Part shown: positions 1 through 8,777 of the stretch, piece by piece | Numbering within the stretch: the first letter of the stretch is position 1 | How the letters are laid out: each line of letters begins with the position of its first letter | Assembly: GCA_029256665.1 (NCBI GenBank) | Contig: JAQSXN010000093.1 | Coordinates: forward strand, 1-9,955 | Direction of reading: 5' to 3' | Length of the DNA stretch: 9,955 nt | Source of the DNA: Paenibacillus sp. | GTDB lineage: Bacteria; Bacillota; Bacilli; Paenibacillales; Paenibacillaceae | Notes under the pieces: generated by a model | Seen by the model: the letters and a program-made list of their open reading frames with translations, nothing else | Told to the model about the DNA's origin: nothing | Databases searched by the model: none | Translations under genes and position numbers: made by a program

Positions 1-464
1 AGGTCGGGGTTGGTTAATAGGGAAGGAACCCCGTTCCGTATATGATGGACCGCTCTTGCTATGCCGCTGTAAGTAAGCTGCCTGTCGATTCCTTGCACGA
101 CGAAGTCGGGTCGGTCATCCGTTAGCCGAAGTCCTGCGCCAACGAGCGCCTCGCGAAGTCCATTCTGTCCGATCATATACACGGCTGCTCCGGGCTTAAC
201 CTCGGCAATATATACGGCTGCAGCTTGGGCCGACGTGCAAACATCGTCCGGATTGGCCGGAATGCCCATGCCGCTTAAGCGGCTTGCGACTTCTTCCGGC
301 GTAGCGGACGAGTTGTTGGTGACGAATCGATAAGCAATGCCCGCTTCCCGCACATATCGGATCAATCGGTCGGCGCCCTCTACCGGGCGCGAGCCTTGAT
401 ACATCGTGCCGTCCAGATCAATCAATAACCCTTTTGTTCGTTGCCGCGATTGTTGCTCCATCAT
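1..464 (-). CDS. HAD-IIA family phosphatase, YutF/NagD-like (partial, C-terminus beyond left edge)
   Basis: The visible 154 residues are the N-terminal part of a haloacid dehalogenase-type sugar- or nucleotide-phosphate phosphatase of subfamily IIA (NagD/AraL/YutF group), presumably cytoplasmic. Motif I is IDLDGTMY, with nucleophile D16 and general acid/base D18. Motif II is FVTNNSS (T49-S52), followed by a TPEEVA helix typical of the group. The cap region holds YMIGQNGL (97-103) and FVVQGID (121-127), and the visible part ends in the conserved TNPD (151-154). These features resemble B. subtilis YutF closely; the physiological substrate is not established here. The ATG at 464 overlaps the TGA of mrfB (ATGA), with AGGAG at 479-475 ten bases upstream; the adjacent ATG at 461 is an alternative start. 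The overlap implies an operon with mrfAB. Motifs III and IV lie outside the window. Confidence 0.88.
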   Translation of the reverse strand, partial: MMEQQSRQRTKGLLIDLDGTMYQGSRPVEGADRLIRYVREAGIAYRFVTNNSSATPEEVASRLSGMGIPANPDDVCTSAQAAAVYIAEVKPGAAVYMIGQNGLREALVGAGLRLTDDRPDFVVQGIDRQLTYSGIARAVHHIRNGVPSLLTNPD

Positions 465-1765
465 GATGACTTGACTCCTGATTCTCGTTTATGAATTTTG
501 AGCTGCAATCTTTGAATTCGTTTGCGAACGCCTAGCAGATCGGCCGAGGCCTTGGGATCCAGCCGTCTGCCGTCGTATGTTTGCTGGCATCTCGCTAGCG
601 CTTCGGTTGCGTAATGCAGCGAAAGATCCAGCTCTTTGGACCTATGTTCGTAATACATGGACAGTTCGATGCAAGCTTCTTTCCCTGCCGATGCCATGGT
701 AACGTTCGTGACCTGAATAACCTTCTGCCACAATAACACAGCACGTTGCCAATTACCAGCCTTCTTGTCTCTTGCGGCCAACATGGCCAAAGACGAAGGA
801 GACGGTCTTTCGTGCATAACCGCTCTTCGGTAAAGTTCTTCCGGCAACCCGCGCTTGCCCATGCGCTCCAGCCACAAACCGGTTCGCACGAGCTCCTCCG
901 TTTCTTCGGGATGCGGAATGAGCAGGAAGACCTCTTCTTTGAGCAGCTGACCGAACCGGATCGACAGGCACGCTAGCGAAAGCAGATCCAGCTCGTTATG
1001 CACGAATACGCCTTCCAAAGGCGCCGGATCGCCGTCTGCGAGAAATTGAAAATACAATTGCGGCGCAAGCGAGCCCGGTACGTCGTCCGAACGGAATATG
1101 CCCAGCCGCTCCTCTTCGATATGGCTGAGCTTGCAGGAAACGAGCGTATTGCGCCATATCGAACGGGAAGGGTGAAGGAAGTCCAGATGGAGCGGCTGCT
1201 TCGCTTCGCGGCCCAACCCGTTCATGATCATCCGATTCTGAACAAGGGGCCAATCGAAGGTCTTACCATTATATGTGGCCAAATACCGATAATTGCGTAG
1301 GCGCCGCTCCAAATCGTAGAGCATGGCATACTCTTCGGCGGGATGCCGGATCAACGTCTGCTCCACGATAAACCGGTCACCCTGTTGATAAGCCAGACCG
1401 ATCATAAACGGTACGTTGCCCGTTCCCACGCCGAGACCCGTCGTTTCGAGATCCAGATACAAAACATCCTCTGGTCGGATAGGCTCGAGACCGGCATGGA
1501 ATTCCGTTAAGCCTATCGCCGCGTCGATTAGCTCTCCCAAGGCATGCGTGCCATGCCGGTGCGACAAGTCGAATTCCGTAATTCGTACCAAATACTCGCC
1601 TTTCTCGCCGCGCTTTAGCTTTACGCCGAACGAGACCCACGCCGGATGCAGCTGCTCGCCGTCCGGTTCCAACCTCGTTCCCTCGTTCTCCAAGGCCGCT
1701 TTCGGCAGTTCGTCAGTCTTGTCCCCGCCGCCTCGCAGCCGATTCATTCTGTCTCGCATGCTCAT
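461..1765 (-). CDS. mrfB: MrfB (YprB) DEDD-family exonuclease with TPR-like C-terminus
   Basis: A 434-residue ribonuclease H-fold exonuclease of the DnaQ/DEDD type, partner of the helicase MrfA. In B. subtilis the pair acts in repair of mitomycin C damage independently of UvrABC. Visible catalytic motifs are YLDLETTG (D105, E107), YNGKTFDWPL (D171) and HNELDLLSL (H256, D260), so the acidic tetrad appears intact. From about residue 295 to 420 the protein is helical with TPR-like repeats (LYRRAVMHE, AVLLWQKVI, LSLHYATEAL), probably for protein or DNA contacts. The start is the ATG at 1765, which overlaps the mrfA stop codon as ATGA and has AGGTGG at 1777-1772 six bases before it. An in-frame extension of 36 residues to 1873 lies inside mrfA and is arginine- and proline-rich without family similarity, so I excluded it. 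The length fits B. subtilis YprB (a little over 400 residues). Translational coupling to mrfA is likely. Confidence 0.92.
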   Translation of the reverse strand: MSMRDRMNRLRGGGDKTDELPKAALENEGTRLEPDGEQLHPAWVSFGVKLKRGEKGEYLVRITEFDLSHRHGTHALGELIDAAIGLTEFHAGLEPIRPEDVLYLDLETTGLGVGTGNVPFMIGLAYQQGDRFIVEQTLIRHPAEEYAMLYDLERRLRNYRYLATYNGKTFDWPLVQNRMIMNGLGREAKQPLHLDFLHPSRSIWRNTLVSCKLSHIEEERLGIFRSDDVPGSLAPQLYFQFLADGDPAPLEGVFVHNELDLLSLACLSIRFGQLLKEEVFLLIPHPEETEELVRTGLWLERMGKRGLPEELYRRAVMHERPSPSSLAMLAARDKKAGNWQRAVLLWQKVIQVTNVTMASAGKEACIELSMYYEHRSKELDLSLHYATEALARCQQTYDGRRLDPKASADLLGVRKRIQRLQLKIHKRESGVKSS

Positions 1766-4050
1766 AGCCGGCCACCTGCTTCCTTGAGCAATGCCAGCGC
1801 TTGCTCCTTGCCGAGCAGGCCGACCTCTTCGATCGGGCCGACGCATGCCGGGCAGCCGCTCTGGCAGGTGCAAGACGTAATGAGCCGCTGCGCCTTTTCG
1901 ATTAGTTCATCATGCACCTCGTACAGTCTCTCGCTGAGGCCGATTCCGCCAGGATAGCGATCGTAGAAATAGATGGTAGGCTTTTGCGAGTGGATCGCTT
2001 TCACCTGGGGCACGACTCGTATATCGAAGGGGTCGCACATCAGATATAACGGAGCGATGTGGACAAGAACGTTCGCTATGCCGAGCAGGGCGAATTGCAT
2101 CTCGTTTTTGGAACGTTTCGACGCCGCCTCGTCGCTGAATGAGAACCAATAGCTGCTCGTATGCAATTCTTCTTCGGGCAAGTGGATCGGGCCCGAGCCG
2201 ATGTTCTCGTGCGTGCGCAGCCTGATTTTTTTGAAAATGGTCGCTTTGGCGTTGACGGTCACTTCGCCGTATTGTCGGACCAGCTCCCCGGACTCCGTCT
2301 CTTTGTCCACGTGAAGCACCTTCAATTCCACAGCCAGATTGGCATCCGTATAATATTCGACGTCGACTTCGCGGACGTACGCCTTTTTCTCCGGGTAATC
2401 CAGCTTTTCTACTTGAAATTGAACGCCTTCATGAATATAAATGGCTTCTTCGTGGATGAGCGTAGGCGCGCTGAACCGATCGACCTCTCCAAGCACCCGA
2501 TGCTCGCTCGTCGTCATGTCGATGATCACGAAATTTTCTTGCGCGGCGGACCGCAGCGAGATATTGTGCGCCGGGAAGGATTGCTCCATCCAGAACCAGC
2601 GATCGTCGACGTGATGGAGCACCTTCTCCTCGACGAGGAATTCCATCATATCCTCGAGCTTCTCGCCTCCGAACGTATCACCGCGCTTAAAGGGCAGCTC
2701 GTAAGCCGCGCACTTGACATGATCGATCAGGATCAACAGGTTGTCCGGATGAATGAGCGCGCGCTCCGGCGGTCGGTTAAAGAAGAAGTCGGGATTCTGA
2801 ATGATGTATTGGTCCAAAGGATTGCTGCTCGCCACCATGAACGTTACCGAGCTTTCTTGCCTTCGGCCCGCTCGGCCGGATTGCTGCCAAGTGCTCGCGA
2901 TCGTCCCCGGATATCCGTTGAGGACGCATGCTTGAAGTTGGCCGATGTCGATGCCGAGCTCCAGCGCGTTCGTGCTGACGACGCCCCTGATCTCGCCGCT
3001 CCGAAGTCCGCGTTCGATCTCGCGCCTCAGCTTGGGCAAATATCCGCCTCTATAGCCGCGAATGCTTTTGTCTCCGATTTTGTCCCGGACGAGTTCCTGC
3101 AGATAGGTGAGCAACAGCTCGACCCGCACGCGGCTGCGCGCGAACACGATCGTCTGCACGCCTTGCTTTAGCAGCAGCGCCGCCAGCCTCCGCGTCTCCA
3201 GCACGCTGCTTCTGCGGATGCCGAGCTGCCGGTTGACGATCGGCGGATTATAGAAGATGATATGTTTTTCGCCCATGGGCGCGCCGTTATTATCGACGAG
3301 CGTCACGCGTTCTCCTATCAGCCTCTCGGTATGCTCGCGCGGATTGTCGATCGTCGCGGACGCGCAAATAAACTGCGGATCCGACCCGTAGAATCGGCAT
3401 ATCCGCTTGAGACGGCGAATGACGTTGGCCACGTGGCTGCCGAATACGCCGCGATAAGCATGGACTTCATCGATGACGATGAACTTTATATTTTCGAATA
3501 ATTTGACCCACTTGGTATGATGCGGCAGAATGGCGGAATGCAGCATATCGGGATTGGTTACGACGATATGCCCCGCATTGCGAATGGCCGTCCGTACCGT
3601 AGGAGGCGTGTCGCCGTCATAGGTATGCGTTTTGATGTCTACGCGCATTAAATCCGCCACCGCTTGAAGCTCCGCCACTTGATCCTGCGCCAGCGCCTTC
3701 GTAGGAAACAGGTACAACGCCCTGCCTTCATCGTTTTCCAGCAGGCTCTGCATCACGGGGAGGTTGTAGCACAACGTCTTGCCCGATGCCGTCGGAGTGA
3801 CCGCCACGACATGCTCGCCTCTCCTTGCGGCCCGGTAAGCATCCGCCTGATGCGCGTACAGCTCCGAAACGCCGCGAAGCCTAAGCCCTTCTTTCCAGAT
3901 CGGGTGCAGATCTTCGGGCAGCGGCACGTTAACGGACGGTCTGGGCGGTATGGTGCGCCAATGCGTTACGCCCGCCATCAGATCCTCGTCCGCCTTTATC
4001 TCATTCAGCCATTCGCCGAGGCTTTCCGCCCTTCCCGTCCACCTATTCAT
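1762..4050 (-). CDS. mrfA: MrfA (YprA) DExH-box DNA helicase with C-terminal zinc-binding domain
   Basis: A 762-residue superfamily 2 DNA helicase related to yeast Hrq1, expected to unwind DNA 3'-5' at mitomycin-type lesions with the nuclease MrfB. Lobe 1 holds the Q-like AHQADA (66-71), Walker A TPTASGKT (85-92), FPTKALAQDQ (115-124), YDGDTPP (144-150), Walker B DEVH (194-197) and SAT (231-233). Lobe 2 holds IVFARSR (301-307), STNALELGIDIG (359-370) and motif VI QQSGRAGRR (389-397). The C-terminal DUF1998-type domain contains YDRYPGGIGLSE (696-707) and the cysteine cluster C727, C729, C733 and C736 (C-x-C-x3-C-x2-C), which binds zinc in the family. All motifs look intact. The start ATG at 4050 has GGAG nine bases upstream (4063-4060). 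Its stop overlaps the mrfB start by four bases. Confidence 0.95.
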   Translation of the reverse strand: MNRWTGRAESLGEWLNEIKADEDLMAGVTHWRTIPPRPSVNVPLPEDLHPIWKEGLRLRGVSELYAHQADAYRAARRGEHVVAVTPTASGKTLCYNLPVMQSLLENDEGRALYLFPTKALAQDQVAELQAVADLMRVDIKTHTYDGDTPPTVRTAIRNAGHIVVTNPDMLHSAILPHHTKWVKLFENIKFIVIDEVHAYRGVFGSHVANVIRRLKRICRFYGSDPQFICASATIDNPREHTERLIGERVTLVDNNGAPMGEKHIIFYNPPIVNRQLGIRRSSVLETRRLAALLLKQGVQTIVFARSRVRVELLLTYLQELVRDKIGDKSIRGYRGGYLPKLRREIERGLRSGEIRGVVSTNALELGIDIGQLQACVLNGYPGTIASTWQQSGRAGRRQESSVTFMVASSNPLDQYIIQNPDFFFNRPPERALIHPDNLLILIDHVKCAAYELPFKRGDTFGGEKLEDMMEFLVEEKVLHHVDDRWFWMEQSFPAHNISLRSAAQENFVIIDMTTSEHRVLGEVDRFSAPTLIHEEAIYIHEGVQFQVEKLDYPEKKAYVREVDVEYYTDANLAVELKVLHVDKETESGELVRQYGEVTVNAKATIFKKIRLRTHENIGSGPIHLPEEELHTSSYWFSFSDEAASKRSKNEMQFALLGIANVLVHIAPLYLMCDPFDIRVVPQVKAIHSQKPTIYFYDRYPGGIGLSERLYEVHDELIEKAQRLITSCTCQSGCPACVGPIEEVGLLGKEQALALLKEAGGRL

Positions 4051-4213
4051 CCGCTTTCACTCCGTTCCCCGGGCTTGTCCCGCTTCCATTCTCGTAGTGT
4101 CCATTTTATCATATTATCCCGCATAAGAATATACGTTCGATGGCAGGCAAGCCGTACGCTCACGGCTTATTGCGCGAGTCGGTGCGCTAGGCGTTGGGTT
4201 ACCCGTTTTATTA
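4051..4213 (-). other. rnz-mrfA intergenic region with weak promoter-like segment
   Basis: A 163-base non-coding gap between the stop of rnz and the start of mrfA. An AT-rich stretch at 4103-4118 reads on the minus strand as GATAATATGATAAAAT and offers two possible -10 boxes (GATAAT and TAAAAT) about 50-65 bases before mrfA. No good -35 hexamer is visible at 16-18 bases (the nearest is TCGAAC), so an mrfA-specific promoter is only suggested. No LexA box of the Bacillus type (GAAC-N4-GTTC) was seen. A small inverted repeat lies further upstream at 4149-4168. Confidence 0.35.
4149..4168 (-). repeat. Short inverted repeat downstream of rnz
   Basis: AAGCCGT and ACGGCTT form a perfect 7-bp stem around a 6-base loop, about 46 bases past the rnz stop. 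Neither strand has a T-run after the stem, so it is a poor intrinsic terminator. It could be an mRNA 3' end hairpin or chance. Confidence 0.3.
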
Positions 4214-5176
4214 TTAGCCGCAACCGCCCGACGTTCCGCTTTCTTTACGCTCGATTTCGAAATAGCCGAGGTCAAGGGCCGCATGGCTGTTCGGGAATAT
4301 CGCGCGCGCTTCCCGTTCCAATAGCGAGAGCTCTTCGTTGTTATATCGGCCGCTGAAATGCGTCATGACCAGCTGCTTCGCCCCCGCATCGCGGGCGGCC
4401 GTCGCGGCTTCGACTGTCGTGCTGTGTCCGAACTCATGCGCCTTCGTTTCCATGCCGGCGGCGAACGTCGCTTCGTGCACGAGCAGATCTGCTCCGCGCG
4501 CCAACAGCATCGCATTGACGCACGGGCTGGTATCGCCGAGCATCGTCACGATTCGGCCGGGTATGATTCCATCCGTTACGGATGCCGGCGTTACGACGCG
4601 ACCGTCCGCGAGCGTCACGGTCTCGCCGCGCTTGAGCTTGCCGTACAGCGGCCCCGCTTCCAGACCGAGCTTCTTCAGCTTGTCCGTCAGCAGTCGTCCG
4701 GGCGCGTCGCTTTCCGTTATCCGGTACCCGTAACATGGCACGCGGTGGACGAGCGGCATCGCCTCCACTTTAAAGCATTCGTCTTCGCAGACCGGCTTGG
4801 CGATCGCGCGGTCGTCCAGCTCGTGAATGACAAGTTCATAATCGAGCGCGGTCCCAGTCAGCGCAAACACCGTATCGATGTAAGACCGAAGTCCGATCGG
4901 CCCGTACATGTCCAGTCGGCTGACGCCGCCATCGAACGAACGGGTGCTGAGCAGCCCGGGCAGGCCGTACAGGTGATCGCCGTGAAGATGCGTTATAAAT
5001 ATTTTTTCCAGCTTGCTCAGCTTTAGCGGCAGCTTCATGAGTTGATGCTGCGTCGCTTCGCCGGCGTCGAACAACCACCAGGCGCAATGCGGATCCGGCA
5101 GCTGCAACGCGGCTCCCGTCACGTTCCGATGTTTGTTCGGCCGGCCCGCGCCGGTGCCCATAAACCATACCTTCAT
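4214..5176 (-). CDS. rnz: Ribonuclease Z (tRNA 3' processing endonuclease)
   Basis: A 320-residue metallo-beta-lactamase-fold endonuclease that cuts tRNA precursors lacking an encoded CCA just after the discriminator base, in the cytoplasm as a dimer. The N-terminus MKVWFMGTGAGRPNKHRNVT is family-typical. The zinc site is visible as THLHGDH (H63, H65, D67, H68), H144 in PLVHRV, D215 in LGDTS, H251 in FGHSTT and H273 in MTHFSGRY. The flexible arm that grips the tRNA elbow is GPLYGKLKRG (175-184). Length matches the short bacterial RNase Z (about 307 residues in B. subtilis), with a few extra Gly/Ser/Cys residues at the C-terminus. The start ATG at 5176 has GAGGAG at 5189-5184, seven bases upstream. 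It follows the metH terminator, so it is probably transcribed from its own promoter; TTGTCA at 5227-5222 is a possible -35 but no convincing -10 follows. Confidence 0.95.
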   Translation of the reverse strand: MKVWFMGTGAGRPNKHRNVTGAALQLPDPHCAWWLFDAGEATQHQLMKLPLKLSKLEKIFITHLHGDHLYGLPGLLSTRSFDGGVSRLDMYGPIGLRSYIDTVFALTGTALDYELVIHELDDRAIAKPVCEDECFKVEAMPLVHRVPCYGYRITESDAPGRLLTDKLKKLGLEAGPLYGKLKRGETVTLADGRVVTPASVTDGIIPGRIVTMLGDTSPCVNAMLLARGADLLVHEATFAAGMETKAHEFGHSTTVEAATAARDAGAKQLVMTHFSGRYNNEELSLLEREARAIFPNSHAALDLGYFEIERKESGTSGGCG

Positions 5177-5229
5177 GACGTTGCTCCTCGCCTTATCCCG
5201 TTTAGTGATTATCCTGACGTTGACAAAGG

Positions 5230-5275
5230 AGCCCTCCGCGAACCGGCATTGGTTCGCCGGTTCGCGGAAGGCTCT
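5230..5275 (-). terminator. Intrinsic terminator of metH (long hairpin)
   Basis: The arms 5230-5248 and 5257-5275 pair over 19 positions with a single mismatch around an 8-base loop, starting 52 bases past the metH stop codon. On the minus strand the stem is followed by CTTTGTC, a short T-tract. On the plus strand nothing T-rich follows, so it points to metH. GGTTCGC occurs twice on the right side (5252-5258 and 5260-5266), and both copies can pair with GCGAACC at 5239-5245, so a shorter alternative register exists. Confidence 0.75.
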
Positions 5276-5327
5276 CGCTATCGTTGCTTGAAGTTGCTTA
5301 ATTCTGCCGTGATGAAACGACTGTGCG

Positions 5328-8300
5328 CTATACTTTCTCGACGTTAAAGTATTGGGCTTCCGGATGGGCGAATACCATGGCCGATACCGACGCTTCCGGT
5401 TCCATCATAAACCCTTCGGTCAATTCGACGCCGATGTCCTCCGGTTTCATGAGCTCGAAGAGCGGCCCTTGATCCTCCAAATTCGGACATGCCGGATAAC
5501 CGAACGAAACGCGAATGCCTTGATACCGGGCGCCGTGCCGTTGCTTCATCGTCATCTCGGCGGGATCCGGATAACCGCAAATATCGCGCATCATATGATG
5601 GACGCGTTCCGCCAAACCTTCCGCAACCTCAAGCGCAACCGATTGAAGCGCATGAGACCGAAGATAATCGCCGTCGTCCTTCCATTTGTTGGCTAATTCG
5701 CGAATGCCTTCGCCTGCCGTTACGACCATGAAGCCTACATAATCCATTACGCCGCTGTCCGTCGACTTAAGAAAGTCCGCCAAGCAGAGGTACGGTTCCA
5801 CCTGCTGGCGCGGGAACGTAAACCGCTTGATTTCCTTCGAATGATCGGCCGGATCGTAAACAATAACGTCGTTTCCGGAGGATTGCGCCGGGAAGAACCG
5901 GTACATGCCGTGGGCGCGCAAATAACCATCCTTGCCGCCTTCGCGGAAAATATCGTCTACGGTTTCTTTCAATTGGACGGCTTTGCCGTTGCCTTCGGCA
6001 AGCAGCTTATCTACCGTGCCTTTGAGCCCAAGATGGTGGCCGAGCAGCATCTGCATGTTCACGTAAGGAACGATTTGCGGAATCGGGACGTCGCGCAGCA
6101 CATGGCGCTCCGTATCCGGCGGCGCAAATACCGGGGCATCAGGAGAGATCTTGGAGCGGACGGCGCGCGTCAATTGAGGCAACGGCTTCTCCGTCTCCTC
6201 CAGCGCGGCTCCGGACGCTTTGTATGCCGCCAGCTCTTCTTCGAGCCTCGAGCGATGCTCGGGATCCATCAACTTATTGGCGATGTCCAGACCGTCCATG
6301 GCGTCCTTGGCATACAGCACGAGGCCGTCGTACTCCGGACCGATTCTCGATTTGGTAAACTTCCGCGTAAGCGCCGCGCCGCCGACCAGAATCGGAGCGT
6401 CGATGCCCGCGTTGCGCATATCCTGCGCGGTGATGACCATCTGCTGCGCCGATTTCACCAGGAGGCCGGATAGTCCGATCGCGTCCGCTTTTTCGTTGCG
6501 ATAAGCTTCGATCAGCTGCTCCGGCGGTACTTTGATGCCCAGGTTAATAATCTTGTAGCCATTATTGGACAAGATGATCTCGACCAGGTTTTTGCCGATG
6601 TCGTGCACGTCGCCCTTCACCGTCGCTAGGATGATCTTGCCTTTAACGGAGGTTTCGTTCTTCTCCATAAATGGCTCCAGATACGTCACGGACGCCTTCA
6701 TAACTTCGGCGCTTTGCAGCACTTCGGCTACGATCAGCTCGTTCCCGTTGAACAACCGCCCGACTTCTTCCATGCCGCGCATAAGCGGCCCGTTAATAAT
6801 TTCGAGCGGCGAATATTTCTTGAGCGCTTCTTCCAAGTCGGGAATAAGCCCTTCCTTCGTACCTTCCACGATATAGGAGCCAAGCCGTTCCTCCAGCGAC
6901 AGATTCGAAATCTTCTCTTTCTTCTCGACCTTCTTGTTGCGGAACGCGGCTACAAACGCGGCAAGCGTATCATCGGTCGTGTTATAGATCAAATCCTCCG
7001 CCAGCTTGCGTTCCTCTTCGGGGATAGAGGCGTAACGCTCGAGCTTCTCCGTGTTCACGATCGCGTAATCGAGCCCTGCCTTCGTGGCGTGGTACAAATA
7101 AACCGAGTTCAGCACCTCACGGCCCGCGTCGGGCAAACCGAACGAGATATTGCTGAGACCTAGAATCGTCTTTGCTCTCGGGTACTTCTCCTTGATCATG
7201 CGTATGCCTTCTAGCGTCTCCACCGCGGAACCGATGTATTGCGGGTCGCCGGAACCGATCGGGAACATGTTGGGGTCGAAAATGATATCTTCCGGCTTCA
7301 CGCCGTATTTCTCCACCAGCAGCCGATAGGAGCGATCCGCGACTTCCATCTTCGCTTCGCGGGAAACCGCCTGTCCGCGCTCGTCGATCAGAATCATGAC
7401 GACCGCGGCGCCGTATCGGTGAATGAGCGGCACGATTTTCTCGAACTTCGATTCTCCGTCCTCCAAGTTGATGGAGTTGATGATCGCTTTGCCTTGCGAA
7501 TATTTAAGTCCCAGCTCGATGATATGGTCGTAAGTGGAATCGATCATGATCGGAGCTTTGATTTTCTTGACCACTTGCGGCAAAAACTGATGAACGGCAT
7601 ACGTCTCGTCGATATCGGTATCCTGCAAGTTAATGTCGATGACATGCGCGCCGCCCTTAACCTGGGAGCGTGCGATCTCGGAAGCCTCGTCGAACTTCTC
7701 TTCTTTAATAAGGCGCTTGAACTTGCGCGATCCGGAAATGTTTGTCCGCTCGCCGATCATATATGGACGGTTGTCCGATTCGATAAAGACGGTATCGATG
7801 CCGGATACCGCATCGGGATGGGTGCCGTTGCATTCGCGCGGGGCATAACCCGCCATCGTCTCGGAAAGCGCCCGGATGTGGGCCGGCGTCGTGCCGCAGC
7901 ATCCGCCGGCGATGTTCAGCCATCCTTGCTCGGCAAACGCGGCAAGTTTCTTGGCCAGCGACTCCGGCGATTCGTGGTAATGTCCGTTCTCGTCTGGCAA
8001 GCCGGCGTTGGGGTAGCAGCTGACGGCCGTGCTGGATATGTCGCTGAGCGTACGGATATGATCGCGCATAAACTCGGGTCCCGTCGCGCAGTTTAATCCC
8101 ATCGAGATGGGATTCAAATGCTCCAGCGATATATAAAACGATTCGATCGACTGTCCGGCCAGCGTCGTCCCCATCGGTTCGATCGTGCCGGAAATCATGA
8201 TCGGAAGCGTGATGCCCGTCGTTTCGAAGGCATTGCGCACGCCGATGCTTCCGGCCTTGACGTTAAGGGTATCCTGCGAGGTTTCTAACAGGATAGCATC

Positions 8301-8768
8301 TACGCCGCCCTCGATAAGAGCCACCGTCTGCTCGTAATAACTTTCGATCAGCTCGTCGAAGGTGACGCCGCCGGTGACGGACAACGTCTTAGTCGTCGGT
8401 CCGAGCGCGCCTGCAACGAAGCGCGGCCTGTCAGACGTACTGAATTTGTCCGCGGCGTCTCGGGCCAGCTTGGCCGCCGCCAAATTAATTTCCCTGGCTT
8501 TCTCCGGGATGTCGTAATCCGCAAGCACGACGCTCGTCGCGCCGAACGTATTCGTCTCCAGAATATCCGCTCCGGCTTCCAAATACTGTTCGTGAATCGA
8601 TTGAATGACATCGGGTCTGGTTAATACGAGCATTTCGTTGCAGCCGTCTAACTCCGCCCCGCCGAAATCGTCTTCCGTCAAGTTCGCTTGTTGAATCATG
8701 GTGCCCATCGCGCCATCCAATATAAGTATCCGTTCTTTCAGCGCTTGTTGTAAGGTCCTTATAGACAA
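5328..8768 (-). CDS. metH: Cobalamin-dependent methionine synthase MetH
   Basis: 1146 residues. It transfers the methyl group of 5-methyltetrahydrofolate to homocysteine through methylcobalamin, making methionine and tetrahydrofolate in the cytosol. Four modules are visible in order. The homocysteine domain (about 6-310) has LDGAMGT and zinc cysteines C227 (GLNC), C290 and C291 (GGCCGTT). The methyl-folate (pterin) domain (about 333-590) begins RPYMIGERTNISGS. The cobalamin cap and Rossmann domain (about 625-835) has KGDVHDIGKN (D720, H722, G725; H722 is the cobalt ligand), S767 in GLSGLL, and VGGAAL. The reactivation domain binding AdoMet (about 870-1146) has RxxxGYPACP (R1086 to P1094). All key residues are present. 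The start is inferred as TTG at 8768, with GGGAAGGG nine bases upstream; it sits just before the family-typical LQQALKERILILDGAMGT. The frame stays open further upstream, and an ATG at 8894 preceded by AAAGGA is an alternative that would add 42 unrelated-looking residues. Confidence 0.95.
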   Translation of the reverse strand: MSIRTLQQALKERILILDGAMGTMIQQANLTEDDFGGAELDGCNEMLVLTRPDVIQSIHEQYLEAGADILETNTFGATSVVLADYDIPEKAREINLAAAKLARDAADKFSTSDRPRFVAGALGPTTKTLSVTGGVTFDELIESYYEQTVALIEGGVDAILLETSQDTLNVKAGSIGVRNAFETTGITLPIMISGTIEPMGTTLAGQSIESFYISLEHLNPISMGLNCATGPEFMRDHIRTLSDISSTAVSCYPNAGLPDENGHYHESPESLAKKLAAFAEQGWLNIAGGCCGTTPAHIRALSETMAGYAPRECNGTHPDAVSGIDTVFIESDNRPYMIGERTNISGSRKFKRLIKEEKFDEASEIARSQVKGGAHVIDINLQDTDIDETYAVHQFLPQVVKKIKAPIMIDSTYDHIIELGLKYSQGKAIINSINLEDGESKFEKIVPLIHRYGAAVVMILIDERGQAVSREAKMEVADRSYRLLVEKYGVKPEDIIFDPNMFPIGSGDPQYIGSAVETLEGIRMIKEKYPRAKTILGLSNISFGLPDAGREVLNSVYLYHATKAGLDYAIVNTEKLERYASIPEEERKLAEDLIYNTTDDTLAAFVAAFRNKKVEKKEKISNLSLEERLGSYIVEGTKEGLIPDLEEALKKYSPLEIINGPLMRGMEEVGRLFNGNELIVAEVLQSAEVMKASVTYLEPFMEKNETSVKGKIILATVKGDVHDIGKNLVEIILSNNGYKIINLGIKVPPEQLIEAYRNEKADAIGLSGLLVKSAQQMVITAQDMRNAGIDAPILVGGAALTRKFTKSRIGPEYDGLVLYAKDAMDGLDIANKLMDPEHRSRLEEELAAYKASGAALEETEKPLPQLTRAVRSKISPDAPVFAPPDTERHVLRDVPIPQIVPYVNMQMLLGHHLGLKGTVDKLLAEGNGKAVQLKETVDDIFREGGKDGYLRAHGMYRFFPAQSSGNDVIVYDPADHSKEIKRFTFPRQQVEPYLCLADFLKSTDSGVMDYVGFMVVTAGEGIRELANKWKDDGDYLRSHALQSVALEVAEGLAERVHHMMRDICGYPDPAEMTMKQRHGARYQGIRVSFGYPACPNLEDQGPLFELMKPEDIGVELTEGFMMEPEASVSAMVFAHPEAQYFNVEKV

Positions 8769-8777
8769 ATTGCTACA

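Noticed and set aside
194..197. DEVH instead of DEAH in MrfA (residue numbers given) as a broken Walker B
   Set aside because: The D, E and H are all present; the third position varies freely in DExH helicases and valine is common in this family.
1766..1873. N-terminal extension of MrfB by 36 residues
   Set aside because: It overlaps the coding end of mrfA, is arginine- and proline-rich, and lacks family similarity, while the ATG at 1765 has a well-spaced ribosome binding site and the classic ATGA overlap.
2161..3171. A 336-codon open frame on the plus strand opposite mrfA
   Set aside because: It lies wholly inside the helicase, has no good start context, and its translation resembles no family. 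GC-rich coding DNA often leaves the opposite strand open. The same applies to the long plus-strand frames opposite metH (5841-6473, 7239-8096) and rnz (4358-5026).
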